From NCBI GenBank assembly GCA_017647145.1, contig JAGCLD010000026.1:1-43058 (forward strand): a DNA stretch of 43,058 nt, read 5' to 3'. Each line of letters begins with the position of its first letter. Position 1 is the stretch's first letter. Shown here one piece after another: positions 1-9,084 of the stretch. The position numbers were made by a program, and so were the translations under genes. The notes under the pieces are model-generated. The model was not told the origin of the DNA. It searched no databases and saw only the letters and a program-made list of their open reading frames with translations. This stretch comes from Paludibacteraceae bacterium (GTDB taxonomy: Bacteria; Bacteroidota; Bacteroidia; Bacteroidales; Paludibacteraceae).

Positions 1-1
1 A

Positions 2-325
2 GAGGAAGAGGAAGAAAAGGAAGTTGCAGTAAATGAGGAACGTATCGAATTAATTGCAAAACCAGAAATCTTGACACGTAACGATTCTATAGTCAATAGT
101 AGGATTGATGACATCTCTAAAGCAATAAGTCTCGGAGATAGATTCCTGTTCCAACGTGAATTATTTAGTAATAATGGTGAACTAATGCAAAAAACAATAG
201 CACACCTGAACGCTTTGACTACGGCAGAAGAAGCAATGACATATTTGCAGAAAAAGTTTGCTTGGGATAGAGAAAGTGCAACAGTAGAAAGATTCATACA
301 GTTGATAAGCCGTCGTTATTTATGA
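2..325 (+). CDS. Conserved hypothetical protein, C-terminal part (5' end outside window)
   Basis: The frame is open from base 2 to the TGA at 323-325, so only the last 107 residues are seen. The part begins with a run of Glu, which looks like an acidic linker, followed by a compact helical C-terminal region with SLGDRFLFQRELF near its start and a final ISRRYL. From memory this resembles the C-terminus of a conserved Bacteroidetes protein of unknown function; no enzymatic motif is visible. Its stop overlaps the rsmI start (ATGA), so the two are probably translated together. A TTG at 71 could be read as a start, but the frame is open upstream and there is no reason to prefer it. Confidence 0.75.
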   Translation, partial: EEEEEKEVAVNEERIELIAKPEILTRNDSIVNSRIDDISKAISLGDRFLFQRELFSNNGELMQKTIAHLNALTTAEEAMTYLQKKFAWDRESATVERFIQLISRRYL

Positions 326-990
326 GTAAACTATACGTGGTGCCTACTCCGGTAGGCAACTTGGAAGATATGACCTATCGAGCTATTCGTGTGCTGAAAG
401 AAGCTGACCTCATTCTGGCTGAAGATACGCGCACGAGCGGAGTGTTGTTAAAACATTTTGAAATCAAGACACCACAACAATCACATCACAAGTTTAACGA
501 GCATCAAACATCAATGAACGTTGTCAATCGGATTAAAGCAGGACAAACCATAGCACTGATTTCCGATGCTGGCACACCGGCTATTTCTGATCCTGGATTC
601 TTTTTGGTGCGTACTTGTGTAGAGAATGAGATAGAAGTTGAGTGCCTACCAGGAGCAACTGCTTTTGTACCGGCATTAGTCTGTTCCGGATTACCGAATG
701 ATAGATTTTGTTTCGAAGGATTCTTGCCACAAAAAAAAGGAAGACAATCGCGCATAAAAGCGTTGGCTGAAGAAAAAAGAACAATGATATTCTACGAATC
801 ACCCTACAGGTTAGTACGTCTGTTAGGTGAACTCATTGAAGTCTTTGGACAAGAACGACGTGTCACTGTATCAAGAGAAATCTCTAAAATACACGAAGAA
901 ACGAAAAGAGGTACACTCGAAGAAGTAAAAGCATACTACACAGAACACACTCCCAAAGGAGAAATAGTGGTTTGTTTAGCAGGAGAATAA
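322..990 (+). CDS. rsmI: 16S rRNA (cytidine(1402)-2'-O)-methyltransferase RsmI
   Basis: RsmI is a SAM-dependent tetrapyrrole-methylase-fold enzyme that 2'-O-methylates C1402 in the 16S rRNA decoding centre. The N-terminus reads LYVVPTPVGNLEDMTYRAI, followed by AEDTRTSGVLL and the glycine-rich ISDAGTPAISDPG, all diagnostic of the family. At 222 residues it is shorter than the E. coli protein (about 286) and lacks the usual C-terminal extension, as other Bacteroidetes versions do. The start overlaps the upstream stop by 4 nt. Assignment is firm. Confidence 0.95.
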   Translation: MSKLYVVPTPVGNLEDMTYRAIRVLKEADLILAEDTRTSGVLLKHFEIKTPQQSHHKFNEHQTSMNVVNRIKAGQTIALISDAGTPAISDPGFFLVRTCVENEIEVECLPGATAFVPALVCSGLPNDRFCFEGFLPQKKGRQSRIKALAEEKRTMIFYESPYRLVRLLGELIEVFGQERRVTVSREISKIHEETKRGTLEEVKAYYTEHTPKGEIVVCLAGE

Positions 991-1018
991 CCATCATGAA
1001 TATAGTAAATAACAAATT

Positions 1019-1894
1019 ATGAACAGAATTACATTCGCTTTCTTAACCAGCCTCCTCCTCTTTACATCATGCGGACCCATTGTACTTAAAAAAGACTTAG
1101 ATGCTGCTAATGAGGTCAACGATTCACTAAGAATAATGCAGGCTGAAGTTGAACAAGAAATGAACATGTATCTGAAGGCCATCAACGAAATACAAACAAC
1201 CATGGAAGAAATCAAGCAGAAAGAGCAGATTCTTACCATGAAGAAGGCATCAGAAGACCTTACTGCTTCTGATATGCAACTAATAAATGAAGACCTGAAA
1301 AGTCTTGGACAATTGCTGGAAGACAATAGAAAAGAACTCCAAAAACTAAGAGAGCAAGCACAAAAGAGCACATTCCATATCAAGGAACTGCAGAACACAA
1401 TCAAAATGCTGACAGAGCGTTTAGATGAAGAAAGCAAGAAAGTACTCCACCTGACAGAAGAATTGGAAGCGAAAAATATGCTCTTGCAAGAAATGTCTGA
1501 ACAACTAAAAACAAAAGAAGAAAATCTACGTCAGTTGGAAGACGAAACAAATCTCCAAAAACAACAATTGGAACACCAAGAAACAGTACTAAATTCTGCT
1601 TGGTATGCATTTGGAAGCAAAAAAGAATTGAGAGAACAGGGCATACTCAATAGACGTGGAACATTCTCTCAACAAAGGGTACTGGAAAATGATTTTAATA
1701 AAGACTACTTTGTGAAAATCGACGTACGCCAAACAACAGAAATACCTTTGTATTCTTCGAAAGCTAAAATATTGACAACACATCCTACTTCTGCTTATAC
1801 ATTGGAGCGTAAAGGAAAGGAATATGTCTTGGTTATCGTAGATCACAAAGAGTTTTGGAGTGTATCACGTTACTTGGTTATTGAGGTGGATTAA
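1019..1894 (+). CDS. Putative lipoprotein with a long coiled coil
   Basis: A 291-residue protein with a short hydrophobic signal ending in the lipobox LLFTSC (Cys18), so it is probably lipid-anchored in the envelope. Residues about 25-190 are rich in E, K, Q and L with heptad-like spacing and no Pro, typical of a long coiled coil. A conserved-looking C-terminal domain (about 190-291) starts near WYAFGSKKELREQGIL and ends with FWSVSRYLVIEVD. From memory, similar Bacteroidetes proteins carry names such as 'Cbp1-family collagen-binding adhesin', but nothing here proves adhesion. It lies 28 bp after rsmI and 9 bp before the HAD gene, in the same transcription unit. Confidence 0.75.
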   Translation: MNRITFAFLTSLLLFTSCGPIVLKKDLDAANEVNDSLRIMQAEVEQEMNMYLKAINEIQTTMEEIKQKEQILTMKKASEDLTASDMQLINEDLKSLGQLLEDNRKELQKLREQAQKSTFHIKELQNTIKMLTERLDEESKKVLHLTEELEAKNMLLQEMSEQLKTKEENLRQLEDETNLQKQQLEHQETVLNSAWYAFGSKKELREQGILNRRGTFSQQRVLENDFNKDYFVKIDVRQTTEIPLYSSKAKILTTHPTSAYTLERKGKEYVLVIVDHKEFWSVSRYLVIEVD

Positions 1895-1903
1895 GAACCG
1901 GAT

Positions 1904-2599
1904 ATGTTAAAGACCTATTCTGCAGTATTTATTGATTGGGATGACACCTTGTGGGACTTTCATGCCAATGCATACATAGCGATGGAGAAAGCTTATGATA
2001 AGTATGACTTACAACGATACTTTCATTCTTTCCAACATTTATACAACTTATACGAAGGACGTAATAGAGAACTCTGGGCTGAGTATGCACAGGGAAACAT
2101 CACTAAAGATAATTTGCAGAGAGAACGTTTCCAATATCCATTCAGGATGGTAAATCAGGAAGATGATGACCTTGCTGGGCAAGTAGGTAATGATTTCTTG
2201 GAACTTACTATTCAGCAGAACAAGTTAATCACTGGTGCAAAAGAACTGATGGCTTATTTGGCACAAAAATATCCGATTATAGTACTCTCAAATGGATTTA
2301 AGGAAGTACAATACCGCAAAATTGCAACTTCTGGACTGCAAGAATATATCACACATGTGGTGCTCTCAGAAGAAGTAGGAGTACAAAAACCTAATAAGTT
2401 GATATTTGAATATGCTTTAAAGTTGATAAATAAAAAAGCAAGTGAGGTGATGATGATTGGGGATAATATGGAGACGGATATAATGGGGGCTGCTGAAATG
2501 GGAATGGACACGATATATTTATCTAAGAATATGACTTCTACTACAGATTATCCCACATATACGGTACAAACATTAAGAGAAATACAGAATATTTTATAA
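1904..2599 (+). CDS. YjjG-family HAD hydrolase (noncanonical pyrimidine nucleotidase)
   Basis: A 231-residue haloacid-dehalogenase-superfamily phosphatase. HAD motif I is FIDWDDTLWDFHANA (nucleophile and acid/base Asp), motif II is VLSNGFKEVQ, the conserved Lys is in GVQKPNKLIF and motif IV is GDNMETDIMGA. The WDDTLWDF signature and helical cap match the YjjG branch, whose E. coli member dephosphorylates nucleoside monophosphates including noncanonical pyrimidines. Length fits. The substrate is inferred from the family. It sits in the same plus-strand train, 9 bp after the lipoprotein gene. Confidence 0.88.
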   Translation: MLKTYSAVFIDWDDTLWDFHANAYIAMEKAYDKYDLQRYFHSFQHLYNLYEGRNRELWAEYAQGNITKDNLQRERFQYPFRMVNQEDDDLAGQVGNDFLELTIQQNKLITGAKELMAYLAQKYPIIVLSNGFKEVQYRKIATSGLQEYITHVVLSEEVGVQKPNKLIFEYALKLINKKASEVMMIGDNMETDIMGAAEMGMDTIYLSKNMTSTTDYPTYTVQTLREIQNIL

Positions 2600-2641
2600 C
2601 CAACAGATAGATTACTCTTCAAAATAATTGAATAAATTGAT

Positions 2642-3613
2642 ATGGATATTATAAGTCAGATAAAAAAAACAGTGCTACCGGAATTTGCCGACTATGAGCA
2701 ATATTTCTCAAGAATGTTGGAAACGGATAATGTCTATTTGAAGCATGTGCTGGAATATGTACGCACTCGTAGAGGCAAACAACTACGTCCACTGTTAGTA
2801 CTATTAGCAGCTAAGTTATGTGGTAAAATAACAGAAACTACCATACAATTGGCTGTCTCTGTTGAATTATTGCACACAGCAAGTCTTTTGCACGATGATG
2901 TGGTAGATAGTTCCTTATTGAGACGTGGACAAGCTTCTGTAAATGCAGAATGGAATAATAAGACAGCTGTCTTGGTTGGAGATTATTTACTGGCTAAGTC
3001 ATTAGAGTTAGGAGTAGGGACTTCAAATCCGCAAGCACTGAAGGAAATAACTAAAATTGGACAACGATTGGCTTCTGGAGAATTACTGCAACTCTATTCA
3101 GAATGGAAAAGTAACCCAGAGGAATCTGTATATTTTGAAATCATAAAGCAAAAGACTGCCGCTTTGTTCAATAGTTGTATGCAGATAGGTGCTATTTCAG
3201 TGGGTGCGAATGATGAGGATTGTAAGACATTGGGGGCATTCGGAGAGTATTTAGGTATATGTTTTCAATTAAAGGATGACTATTTTGACTTCCAAGCAAA
3301 AGATGAAACTATAGGAAAACCGGTCATGAGTGACGTGAAAGAAGGTAAAATCACTTTACCGCTTTTAGTAGCACTTAGAAATGCACCAATGGAAGAATCG
3401 GATTATATCAAGCAACAACTACAATTAAAGCAGATTGAAGACATTAATGCCATACACGAGTTTGTTGTGAAGAATAATGGTTTGACATATACTGTAGAAA
3501 AGATGAATGACTACAAAGTATTGGCAAGCCAAATAATAGAAAAGTTCACACCATCTACTGCCTCAAATGCCTTGTCTGAATTATTGTCGTATGCTATAGA
3601 GCGAACTATATAG
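2642..3613 (+). CDS. Long-chain trans-polyprenyl diphosphate synthase (IspB-like)
   Basis: The enzyme extends an allylic diphosphate with isopentenyl diphosphate to make the side chain of menaquinone. The 323-residue sequence has GKQLRPLLVLL, the first Asp-rich motif in LLHDDVVDSSLLRRG (Asp85, Asp86, Asp89) and the second in QLKDDYFDF, both of which bind Mg-diphosphate. It resembles octaprenyl/solanesyl synthases rather than farnesyl synthases, since the residues before the first motif are small (HTASLLHDD), which allows a long product. It would supply the prenyl donor for MenA at 7432-8328. The stop abuts the next start with no gap. Confidence 0.92.
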   Translation: MDIISQIKKTVLPEFADYEQYFSRMLETDNVYLKHVLEYVRTRRGKQLRPLLVLLAAKLCGKITETTIQLAVSVELLHTASLLHDDVVDSSLLRRGQASVNAEWNNKTAVLVGDYLLAKSLELGVGTSNPQALKEITKIGQRLASGELLQLYSEWKSNPEESVYFEIIKQKTAALFNSCMQIGAISVGANDEDCKTLGAFGEYLGICFQLKDDYFDFQAKDETIGKPVMSDVKEGKITLPLLVALRNAPMEESDYIKQQLQLKQIEDINAIHEFVVKNNGLTYTVEKMNDYKVLASQIIEKFTPSTASNALSELLSYAIERTI

Positions 3614-5038
3614 ATGGAGAAGAACTTATTACAGTTATATAAAGCATACTTCGGAGAGGTGCCAACCTCGATTGCACGTTTGTCGGCTGCAGGAAGTAAT
3701 AGAAGTTATTACAGACTTACGCATGCTGACAAAACTTCAATAGGCGTAATAGGAACTTCTTTAGAAGAGAATGAAGCATTCATCTACACAGCAACACACT
3801 TCTCACTAATGAATTTGTCTGTACCTAGGCTTTTGGCTGTCTCAGATGATAAAATGTGTTATCTGCAGGAAGATTTAGGTGATGAATTACTCTTTGACTA
3901 TATCAAGCAAGGACGTATGACTGGAATCTTCTCAGAATATGAACGTTGCATGTTAGAAACAACGATTCGTCAATTAGCTCATGTACAAATAAAGGGAAAC
4001 GAAAAATACGACTATTCTTATTCCTACCCTATAGCATCATTTGATGAGCGTTCCATCATGTGGGACTTGAATTATTTCAAGTATGACTTCCTGAAAGCTA
4101 CTGGAGTTGTTTTTCAAGAAGACCGTTTAGAGGATGACTTTGAACATCTGAAACAATTATTGTTGTCAAACGAGCACCCAATGGCATTCATGTATCGGGA
4201 TTTTCAAAGTCGTAATGTAATGATTAAGGATGGTAAACCTTATTTCATAGACTTTCAGGGAGGGCGAAGGGGACCATTACAATATGATGTGGTATCCTTC
4301 TTATGGCAAGCGAAGGCTAATATTCCTAATAGCTTAAGAAATGAACTATTGGAGGCTTATTTGGATGAACTCTCACAACTATATCCTATACAGAAAGAGA
4401 CGTTCAAAGAAAGCATACCATTATTTGTACTTTTCCGTACATTGCAAGTCTTGGGAGCATATGGATTCAGAGGATACTTTGAGCATAAAGCGCACTTTTT
4501 GCAGAGCATACCTTATGCAATGAAGAATTTAGAAGCACTACTACCACAAGTTCAATTGCTGTTTCCTCATCTGTACAAGGTTATTAAAGACTTGCTTGCA
4601 AAGGAGTGGGAGAGTGTTGCACCACACGACACTTTACAGGTGCGAGTATGTAGTTTCTCCTACAAAAAAGGAATTCCTACAGACCTTTCGGGTAATGGAG
4701 GTGGTTTTGTGTTTGACTGTCGTGCCATTCATAATCCGGGACGTTATGCTGAATACAAACCATTGACAGGAATGGATAGTACTGTAATTGACTTTTTAGA
4801 AGAAAATGCGGAGATAACGTCATTCTTAGAGCATGTGTATGCATTAGTGGATGCTTCAGTAGAACGTTATTTAAAACGAGGATTTACAGACTTAATGATA
4901 TCCTTTGGTTGTACTGGTGGACAGCATCGTTCTGTGTATGCTGCTCAACACACTGCTGAACATATACACCGGAAATATGGTGTTGAAGTGCATTTAATAC
5001 ACAGAGAACAACATATTAAACAAATTCTTGCTAAATAG
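3614..5038 (+). CDS. AmgK-like amino-sugar kinase fused to a RapZ C-terminal domain
   Basis: Two domains in 474 residues. Residues about 5-310 form an aminoglycoside-phosphotransferase-type kinase: the catalytic loop is YRDFQSRNVM (Asp196, Asn201) and the Mg-binding motif is FIDFQGG (Asp213). Residues about 342-474 match the C-terminal domain of RapZ: CSFSYKKGIP, FDCRAIHNPGRY, LTGMD and GCTGGQHRSVY (432-442). In E. coli that domain binds glucosamine-6-phosphate and the sRNA GlmZ. AmgK kinases phosphorylate MurNAc/GlcNAc at the anomeric position in peptidoglycan recycling, and a MurU-like gene follows directly. I infer a recycling kinase with a sugar-phosphate-sensing or catalytic RapZ-type module; the substrate is unproven. 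Confidence 0.88.
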   Translation: MEKNLLQLYKAYFGEVPTSIARLSAAGSNRSYYRLTHADKTSIGVIGTSLEENEAFIYTATHFSLMNLSVPRLLAVSDDKMCYLQEDLGDELLFDYIKQGRMTGIFSEYERCMLETTIRQLAHVQIKGNEKYDYSYSYPIASFDERSIMWDLNYFKYDFLKATGVVFQEDRLEDDFEHLKQLLLSNEHPMAFMYRDFQSRNVMIKDGKPYFIDFQGGRRGPLQYDVVSFLWQAKANIPNSLRNELLEAYLDELSQLYPIQKETFKESIPLFVLFRTLQVLGAYGFRGYFEHKAHFLQSIPYAMKNLEALLPQVQLLFPHLYKVIKDLLAKEWESVAPHDTLQVRVCSFSYKKGIPTDLSGNGGGFVFDCRAIHNPGRYAEYKPLTGMDSTVIDFLEENAEITSFLEHVYALVDASVERYLKRGFTDLMISFGCTGGQHRSVYAAQHTAEHIHRKYGVEVHLIHREQHIKQILAK

Positions 5039-5045
5039 ATACACT

Positions 5046-5771
5046 ATGAAAGCCATGGTATTTGCTGCCGGATTAGGCAGTCGTTTGCGACCACTCACAG
5101 ATACAATGCCCAAAGCTCTTGTGCCTATAAATGGTATTCCATTGTTAGAGCATGTGTTGCTGAAGATAAAACAAACTGGTATTCAAGAGGTGGTAGTGAA
5201 TGTACATCATTTCTCCCAACAAATCATTGACTTTCTGTCAAGCAAACAGAATTTTGGAATCTCTATTCAAATATCAGACGAGAGTAATGAACTTCTTGAA
5301 ACAGGAGGGGGATTACGTAAAGCGCTCACTCTTTTGGGTGAAGATGAGCCTATATTGCTACATAATGTAGATATTCTCTCTAATTTAAATCTCACGGATT
5401 TAATAACAACTCATCATTCAAATGATGGTGCTACATTAGTGGTTAGTGAACGTAACACCAGTCGTTACTTGCTTTTTGATGAAGAGATGGCATTAGCCGG
5501 TTGGCATAATGTAAAGACGAACGAACTACGTCCTGCATCTGTAAACCTAGAATCTTTGCGTCCTTTGGCATTCTCGGGTATTCAGATTGTTTCTCCCGGA
5601 GTGTTGCCTTATATGGCTGATATGCCAGTTCGCTTTTCTATCATTGATTTTTATTTGAAGATAATGAACACTTTGCCTATACGTGCTTACATTCCATCTG
5701 ATTATCGCATGATTGATGTGGGGAAAATAGACACTTTACATACTGCTGAAGAATTTATACAAACCTTATAA
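5046..5771 (+). CDS. Sugar-1-phosphate nucleotidyltransferase, MurU-like
   Basis: The N-terminus MKAMVFAAGLGSRLRPLTD followed by MPKALVPI is the nucleotide-binding signature of sugar nucleotidyltransferases, and LHNVDILSN carries the metal-binding Asp. The length (241 residues) is that of a minimal transferase without the left-handed beta-helix of GlmU, as in MurU, which makes UDP-MurNAc from MurNAc-1-phosphate. I start it at the ATG at 5046, since the upstream TTG (5028) overlaps the kinase gene and adds residues not typical of the family. It begins 7 bp after the kinase stop. UDP-MurNAc formation is inferred from this pairing; another hexose-1-phosphate is possible. Confidence 0.87.
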   Translation: MKAMVFAAGLGSRLRPLTDTMPKALVPINGIPLLEHVLLKIKQTGIQEVVVNVHHFSQQIIDFLSSKQNFGISIQISDESNELLETGGGLRKALTLLGEDEPILLHNVDILSNLNLTDLITTHHSNDGATLVVSERNTSRYLLFDEEMALAGWHNVKTNELRPASVNLESLRPLAFSGIQIVSPGVLPYMADMPVRFSIIDFYLKIMNTLPIRAYIPSDYRMIDVGKIDTLHTAEEFIQTL

Positions 5772-5787
5772 AAAAGTATTATTGGAT

Positions 5788-6525
5788 ATGGATTTACATA
5801 ACAGAAGAACTATACGTAAATATGCATCTACTCCTGTATCGGACCAATTGTTAAAAGACTTATTACAACTAGCAGCTCGTTCATCCAACACCGGTAATAT
5901 GCAAACTTATAGTGTGGTAGTAACACGTGATGAGAAGCAAAAGGAACTCTTATCACCAGCGCATTTTAATCAGCCTATGGTGAAACAGGCTCCAGTGGTA
6001 CTCACTTTCTGCGCCGACTATAATCGTTTTACAGAGTGGTGTAAATGTCGTCAGGCTGAGCCAGGTTATGATAACTTCCAGTCTTTTATAGCTGCTGCTA
6101 TTGATGCTATTGTATGGGCACAAACATTTGCTGTTGCAGCAGAGCGTGAAGGGTTGGGTATTTGCTATTTAGGCACTACAACCTACAATGCTCATCAAAT
6201 TATAGAAGTATTGCATTTGCCTCGATTGGTTATTCCGGTAGTTACTCTCACATTGGGCTACCCAGATGATATGCCTGAGTTGCAAGATCGTTTGCCACTT
6301 GAAGCTATTCTGCATGATGAACGTTACCATGAAGCCACCAAAGAAGATATAGATAGATGGTATGCTGAGAAGGAGTCTTTACCCTCCATGAAGCAATTTG
6401 TTGCAGAGAATAAAAAAGAGACTTTAGCACAAGTCTTTACAGACGTGCGCTATACCAGAAAGAACAATGAGTATTTCTCGAATGTGTTGCTTGAAGTGCT
6501 GAAGAAGCAAGGTTTTTTAGGTTAA
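5788..6525 (+). CDS. Nitroreductase-family FMN oxidoreductase
   Basis: The sequence opens with MDLHNRRTIRKYASTPVSDQLL, the arginine-rich FMN-binding start of nitroreductases, followed by AARSSNTGNMQTYSVVV and later GLGICYLGTT and PVVTLTLGYPDD. The 245-residue length and C-terminal extension (about 190-245) resemble the NfsA/FRP-like NADPH-dependent branch. It probably reduces flavin or nitro/quinone substrates; the physiological substrate cannot be read from sequence. The ATG at 5788 is preferred to an in-frame TTG at 5782. It is the eighth gene of the plus-strand train, 16 bp after the MurU-like gene. Confidence 0.87.
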   Translation: MDLHNRRTIRKYASTPVSDQLLKDLLQLAARSSNTGNMQTYSVVVTRDEKQKELLSPAHFNQPMVKQAPVVLTFCADYNRFTEWCKCRQAEPGYDNFQSFIAAAIDAIVWAQTFAVAAEREGLGICYLGTTTYNAHQIIEVLHLPRLVIPVVTLTLGYPDDMPELQDRLPLEAILHDERYHEATKEDIDRWYAEKESLPSMKQFVAENKKETLAQVFTDVRYTRKNNEYFSNVLLEVLKKQGFLG

Positions 6526-6564
6526 TGTAGTGCTGTAAAAATCATTATAAATACTACATTTATT

Positions 6565-7413
6565 ATGAAACAAGGTTTAGTATTGGAAGGTGGTGCTCTT
6601 CGAGGCTTGTTCTCTGTAGGAGTTATGGATGTGTTGATGGAGCACAATGTGCGCTTTGATGGTGCTATTGGTGTATCAGCAGGCGCTTCATTTGGTTGTA
6701 ACTATAAGTCAGGGCAAATAGGACGTGTTCTTCGATACAATAAGCGCTTTGCGAAGGATTGGCGTTATTGTAGTGTGCGCTCATTTATCACTACTGGTGA
6801 ACTATTTGGTGGTGAGTTTTGTTTTCATACATTTCCTACCCAGTTAGACCTTTTCGATGATGAAGCCTTTGATAGTAATCCAATGGAGTTTTATGTAGTA
6901 TGCACAGATGTAGAGACCGGAAAAGCCCATTATCAAAAGCTTATGCATAGCGATTGGGATAGTGCCGAATGGATACGTGCCTCTTCATCAATGCCATTGG
7001 CAGCTAAGATTATTGAAATGGGAGGTCATAAATATATGGATGGTGGTATAACGGACTCTATTCCTTTGAAGTATTTCCTTGATTTAGGTTACGAGAAGAA
7101 TCTTGTCATTCTTACACAACCATTAGGGTTTGAGAAGAAGCAGACCTCTCTTTTTCCTCTTATAAAATGGAAGTATCGTGCTTATCCTGAATTTGTAGAT
7201 GCTATTGCTAATCGTCCGAATATGTATAATGATACATTGAGATTAGTGTCAGAAGAAGTAGAAAAGGGTAGGGCTTTAGTTGTTTCTCCTCCAGCCACTC
7301 TTCCTATCAATCATGTGTCACATAATCCAGATCTTATGCAGGAGGTCTATGAAATAGGTAGAAAGACTGCAGATGAGAATTTGGAAAGAATACTCACTTA
7401 TTTGCAGCGGTAA
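6565..7413 (+). CDS. Patatin-like phospholipase family protein
   Basis: A 282-residue patatin hydrolase. It has the oxyanion glycine motif LEGGALRG (7-14), the nucleophile elbow GVSAG (Ser38) and the dyad Asp in MDGGITDSIP (Asp159), so the Ser-Asp catalytic dyad is complete. The family (RssA/YjjU type) includes lipid acyl hydrolases; no signal peptide is visible, so it is probably cytoplasmic. It ends the plus-strand train and converges with menA, with only 18 bp between the stops and no obvious terminator hairpin. Confidence 0.9.
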   Translation: MKQGLVLEGGALRGLFSVGVMDVLMEHNVRFDGAIGVSAGASFGCNYKSGQIGRVLRYNKRFAKDWRYCSVRSFITTGELFGGEFCFHTFPTQLDLFDDEAFDSNPMEFYVVCTDVETGKAHYQKLMHSDWDSAEWIRASSSMPLAAKIIEMGGHKYMDGGITDSIPLKYFLDLGYEKNLVILTQPLGFEKKQTSLFPLIKWKYRAYPEFVDAIANRPNMYNDTLRLVSEEVEKGRALVVSPPATLPINHVSHNPDLMQEVYEIGRKTADENLERILTYLQR

Positions 7414-7431
7414 GGTTAATGGGTGATGGCA

Positions 7432-8328
7432 CTACAAAGAAGGGTGTAATGAGGTGTATGCAATGCATGTTGTAAGGTATATTACAGCAAAAATCAGTAG
7501 GTTGAGAGCAGTTTTACCTAATAATGGATTCAATGCAATACCTTCTGCCTGTCGGAGTTTCAACCATGTCTTACCGTGAAGGGCAAGATAAATAGCAGGA
7601 GTCATCCATCCCCATGTATTGAACCTAATCCATATGGGAAGCATAATGCACATTCCTATAACGCCGAAGAGTAGATAGGTCCACCCCATGACTTTACGTC
7701 CAAAAATAACCACTGTTGTGTGCTTTCCTACCGATGCATCATCTTCCATATCTCTATAGTTGTTAACTATTAATACATTTGCCGCTAGCAATCCTATTGC
7801 AATTGAAGTAGGTAATGATGTGGTAATGCATTGCCATGTAGATGTCTGTAGATAGCATGTAAATAAGACAGGTATAACTCCAAAGAAGATGATTACTGCA
7901 ATATCTCCCAAACCATGATAGGATAGAGGGTAGGGACCTGCACTATATGCTAAGGCGAATATCATAATCACCACTCCTACAATGATGAGCCACCATGGAC
8001 CATAGAACAGCATTGCGCACCCAACGATAGCGGCCATTGCTAATGTAATGAATGTTGCTCGCTTCATTGCTGTCGGATTAATTTCACCTTCGGTCACTCC
8101 ACGGCGAAAACCTGCACGTCCTTTCTTGTCAATGCCGTTTTTGAAATCATAGTATTCATTCCCGAAATTTGATGCTATTTGTGCCATCGTAGCAAAGGCA
8201 AGGCAGAGCACTGCCGGAATAAGTTTGAATGCATCTTGCTCAATGGCACAAGCTATTCCTGCTATTACGCCTGCCACACTCACAGGAAGTGTTCTAAGAC
8301 GCATTGCTTCTATCCAACTCTTTATCAT
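7432..8328 (-). CDS. menA: 1,4-dihydroxy-2-naphthoate polyprenyltransferase MenA
   Basis: MenA attaches the polyprenyl chain to 1,4-dihydroxy-2-naphthoate in the membrane, giving demethylmenaquinone. The 298 residues form about eight hydrophobic segments of the UbiA fold. The first Asp-rich motif is NEYYDFKNGIDKKGRAG and the second is NNYRDMEDDASVGKHT, the pattern of MenA rather than UbiA or haem O synthases. The gene overlaps the stop of ubiE/menG by 4 nt (8325-8328), so the last two menaquinone steps are encoded together and translationally coupled. Confidence 0.95.
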   Translation of the reverse strand: MIKSWIEAMRLRTLPVSVAGVIAGIACAIEQDAFKLIPAVLCLAFATMAQIASNFGNEYYDFKNGIDKKGRAGFRRGVTEGEINPTAMKRATFITLAMAAIVGCAMLFYGPWWLIIVGVVIMIFALAYSAGPYPLSYHGLGDIAVIIFFGVIPVLFTCYLQTSTWQCITTSLPTSIAIGLLAANVLIVNNYRDMEDDASVGKHTTVVIFGRKVMGWTYLLFGVIGMCIMLPIWIRFNTWGWMTPAIYLALHGKTWLKLRQAEGIALNPLLGKTALNLLIFAVIYLTTCIAYTSLHPSL

Positions 8329-9029
8329 AGATTAGTTTTTTTGCCTATATACATGCGACAGATTCCGAATGTGAGTGGTGTGTGTGTCACTTTATCAAAT
8401 CCAGCGTTTTTCATCATAGTGATAAACTTGTCGGGAACTGGGAAATGGAGTACAGAATCCGGAAGGTATTCGTAGGCACTACGGTCTCCTGAAATAAAGC
8501 CTCCTATGGCGGGTAATACTTTTAGGAAATAGAGTTTGTAACACCACCTAAGCAAAGAGTTAGAAGGGACAGATAGTTCCAGAATTACTAATTTCCCGTT
8601 ATGTGTCAGAACTCTGTACATTTCATTTAGTCCTATTTGTAGGTGCTCAAAGTTGCGTACTCCGAATCCTACTGCAATGCGGTGAAATGTGTTATCTTCG
8701 TAGGGTAGGTCTTCACAATCAGCCACTTTTAATTGGGCATTTACTCCAACTTCAGCAATTTTTTTTCGTCCTACTGCCATCATTCCATCTGAAATGTCAA
8801 CACCAATGACTTCACTACCCGACGCAACTTTTCTGGCTATTTCTATAGTGAAATCTCCTGTGCCACATGCTACGTCAAGTACTTTGAGCGGTCTATGCTC
8901 ATCTACTAATTCACGTACAGCTTTACGTCTCCATACTTTGTCTATGTTTAGAGAAAGTATGTGATTTAACTTGTCATAGTTGGGAGCAATATTGTCAAAC
9001 AACTTTCTGATTCCCTCTTTTTTAGCCAT
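8325..9029 (-). CDS. ubiE: Demethylmenaquinone methyltransferase UbiE/MenG
   Basis: A 234-residue class I SAM methyltransferase performing the final C-methylation of demethylmenaquinone. IRKLFDNIAPNYDKLNHILSL is the family N-terminal signature, VLDVACGTGDFTIEIA is the SAM-binding loop, and the central GFGVRNFEHLQIGLNEMYRVL is a second UbiE signature. It lies directly upstream of menA on the minus strand and overlaps it by 4 nt. Since Bacteroidetes use menaquinone, the substrate is almost certainly demethylmenaquinone rather than a ubiquinone precursor. Confidence 0.95.
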   Translation of the reverse strand: MAKKEGIRKLFDNIAPNYDKLNHILSLNIDKVWRRKAVRELVDEHRPLKVLDVACGTGDFTIEIARKVASGSEVIGVDISDGMMAVGRKKIAEVGVNAQLKVADCEDLPYEDNTFHRIAVGFGVRNFEHLQIGLNEMYRVLTHNGKLVILELSVPSNSLLRWCYKLYFLKVLPAIGGFISGDRSAYEYLPDSVLHFPVPDKFITMMKNAGFDKVTHTPLTFGICRMYIGKKTNL

Positions 9030-9084
9030 TGGTATATTTATTGGTTAATTATTAGATTGCTATGCTGTTTCGTGTATTTTGTTT

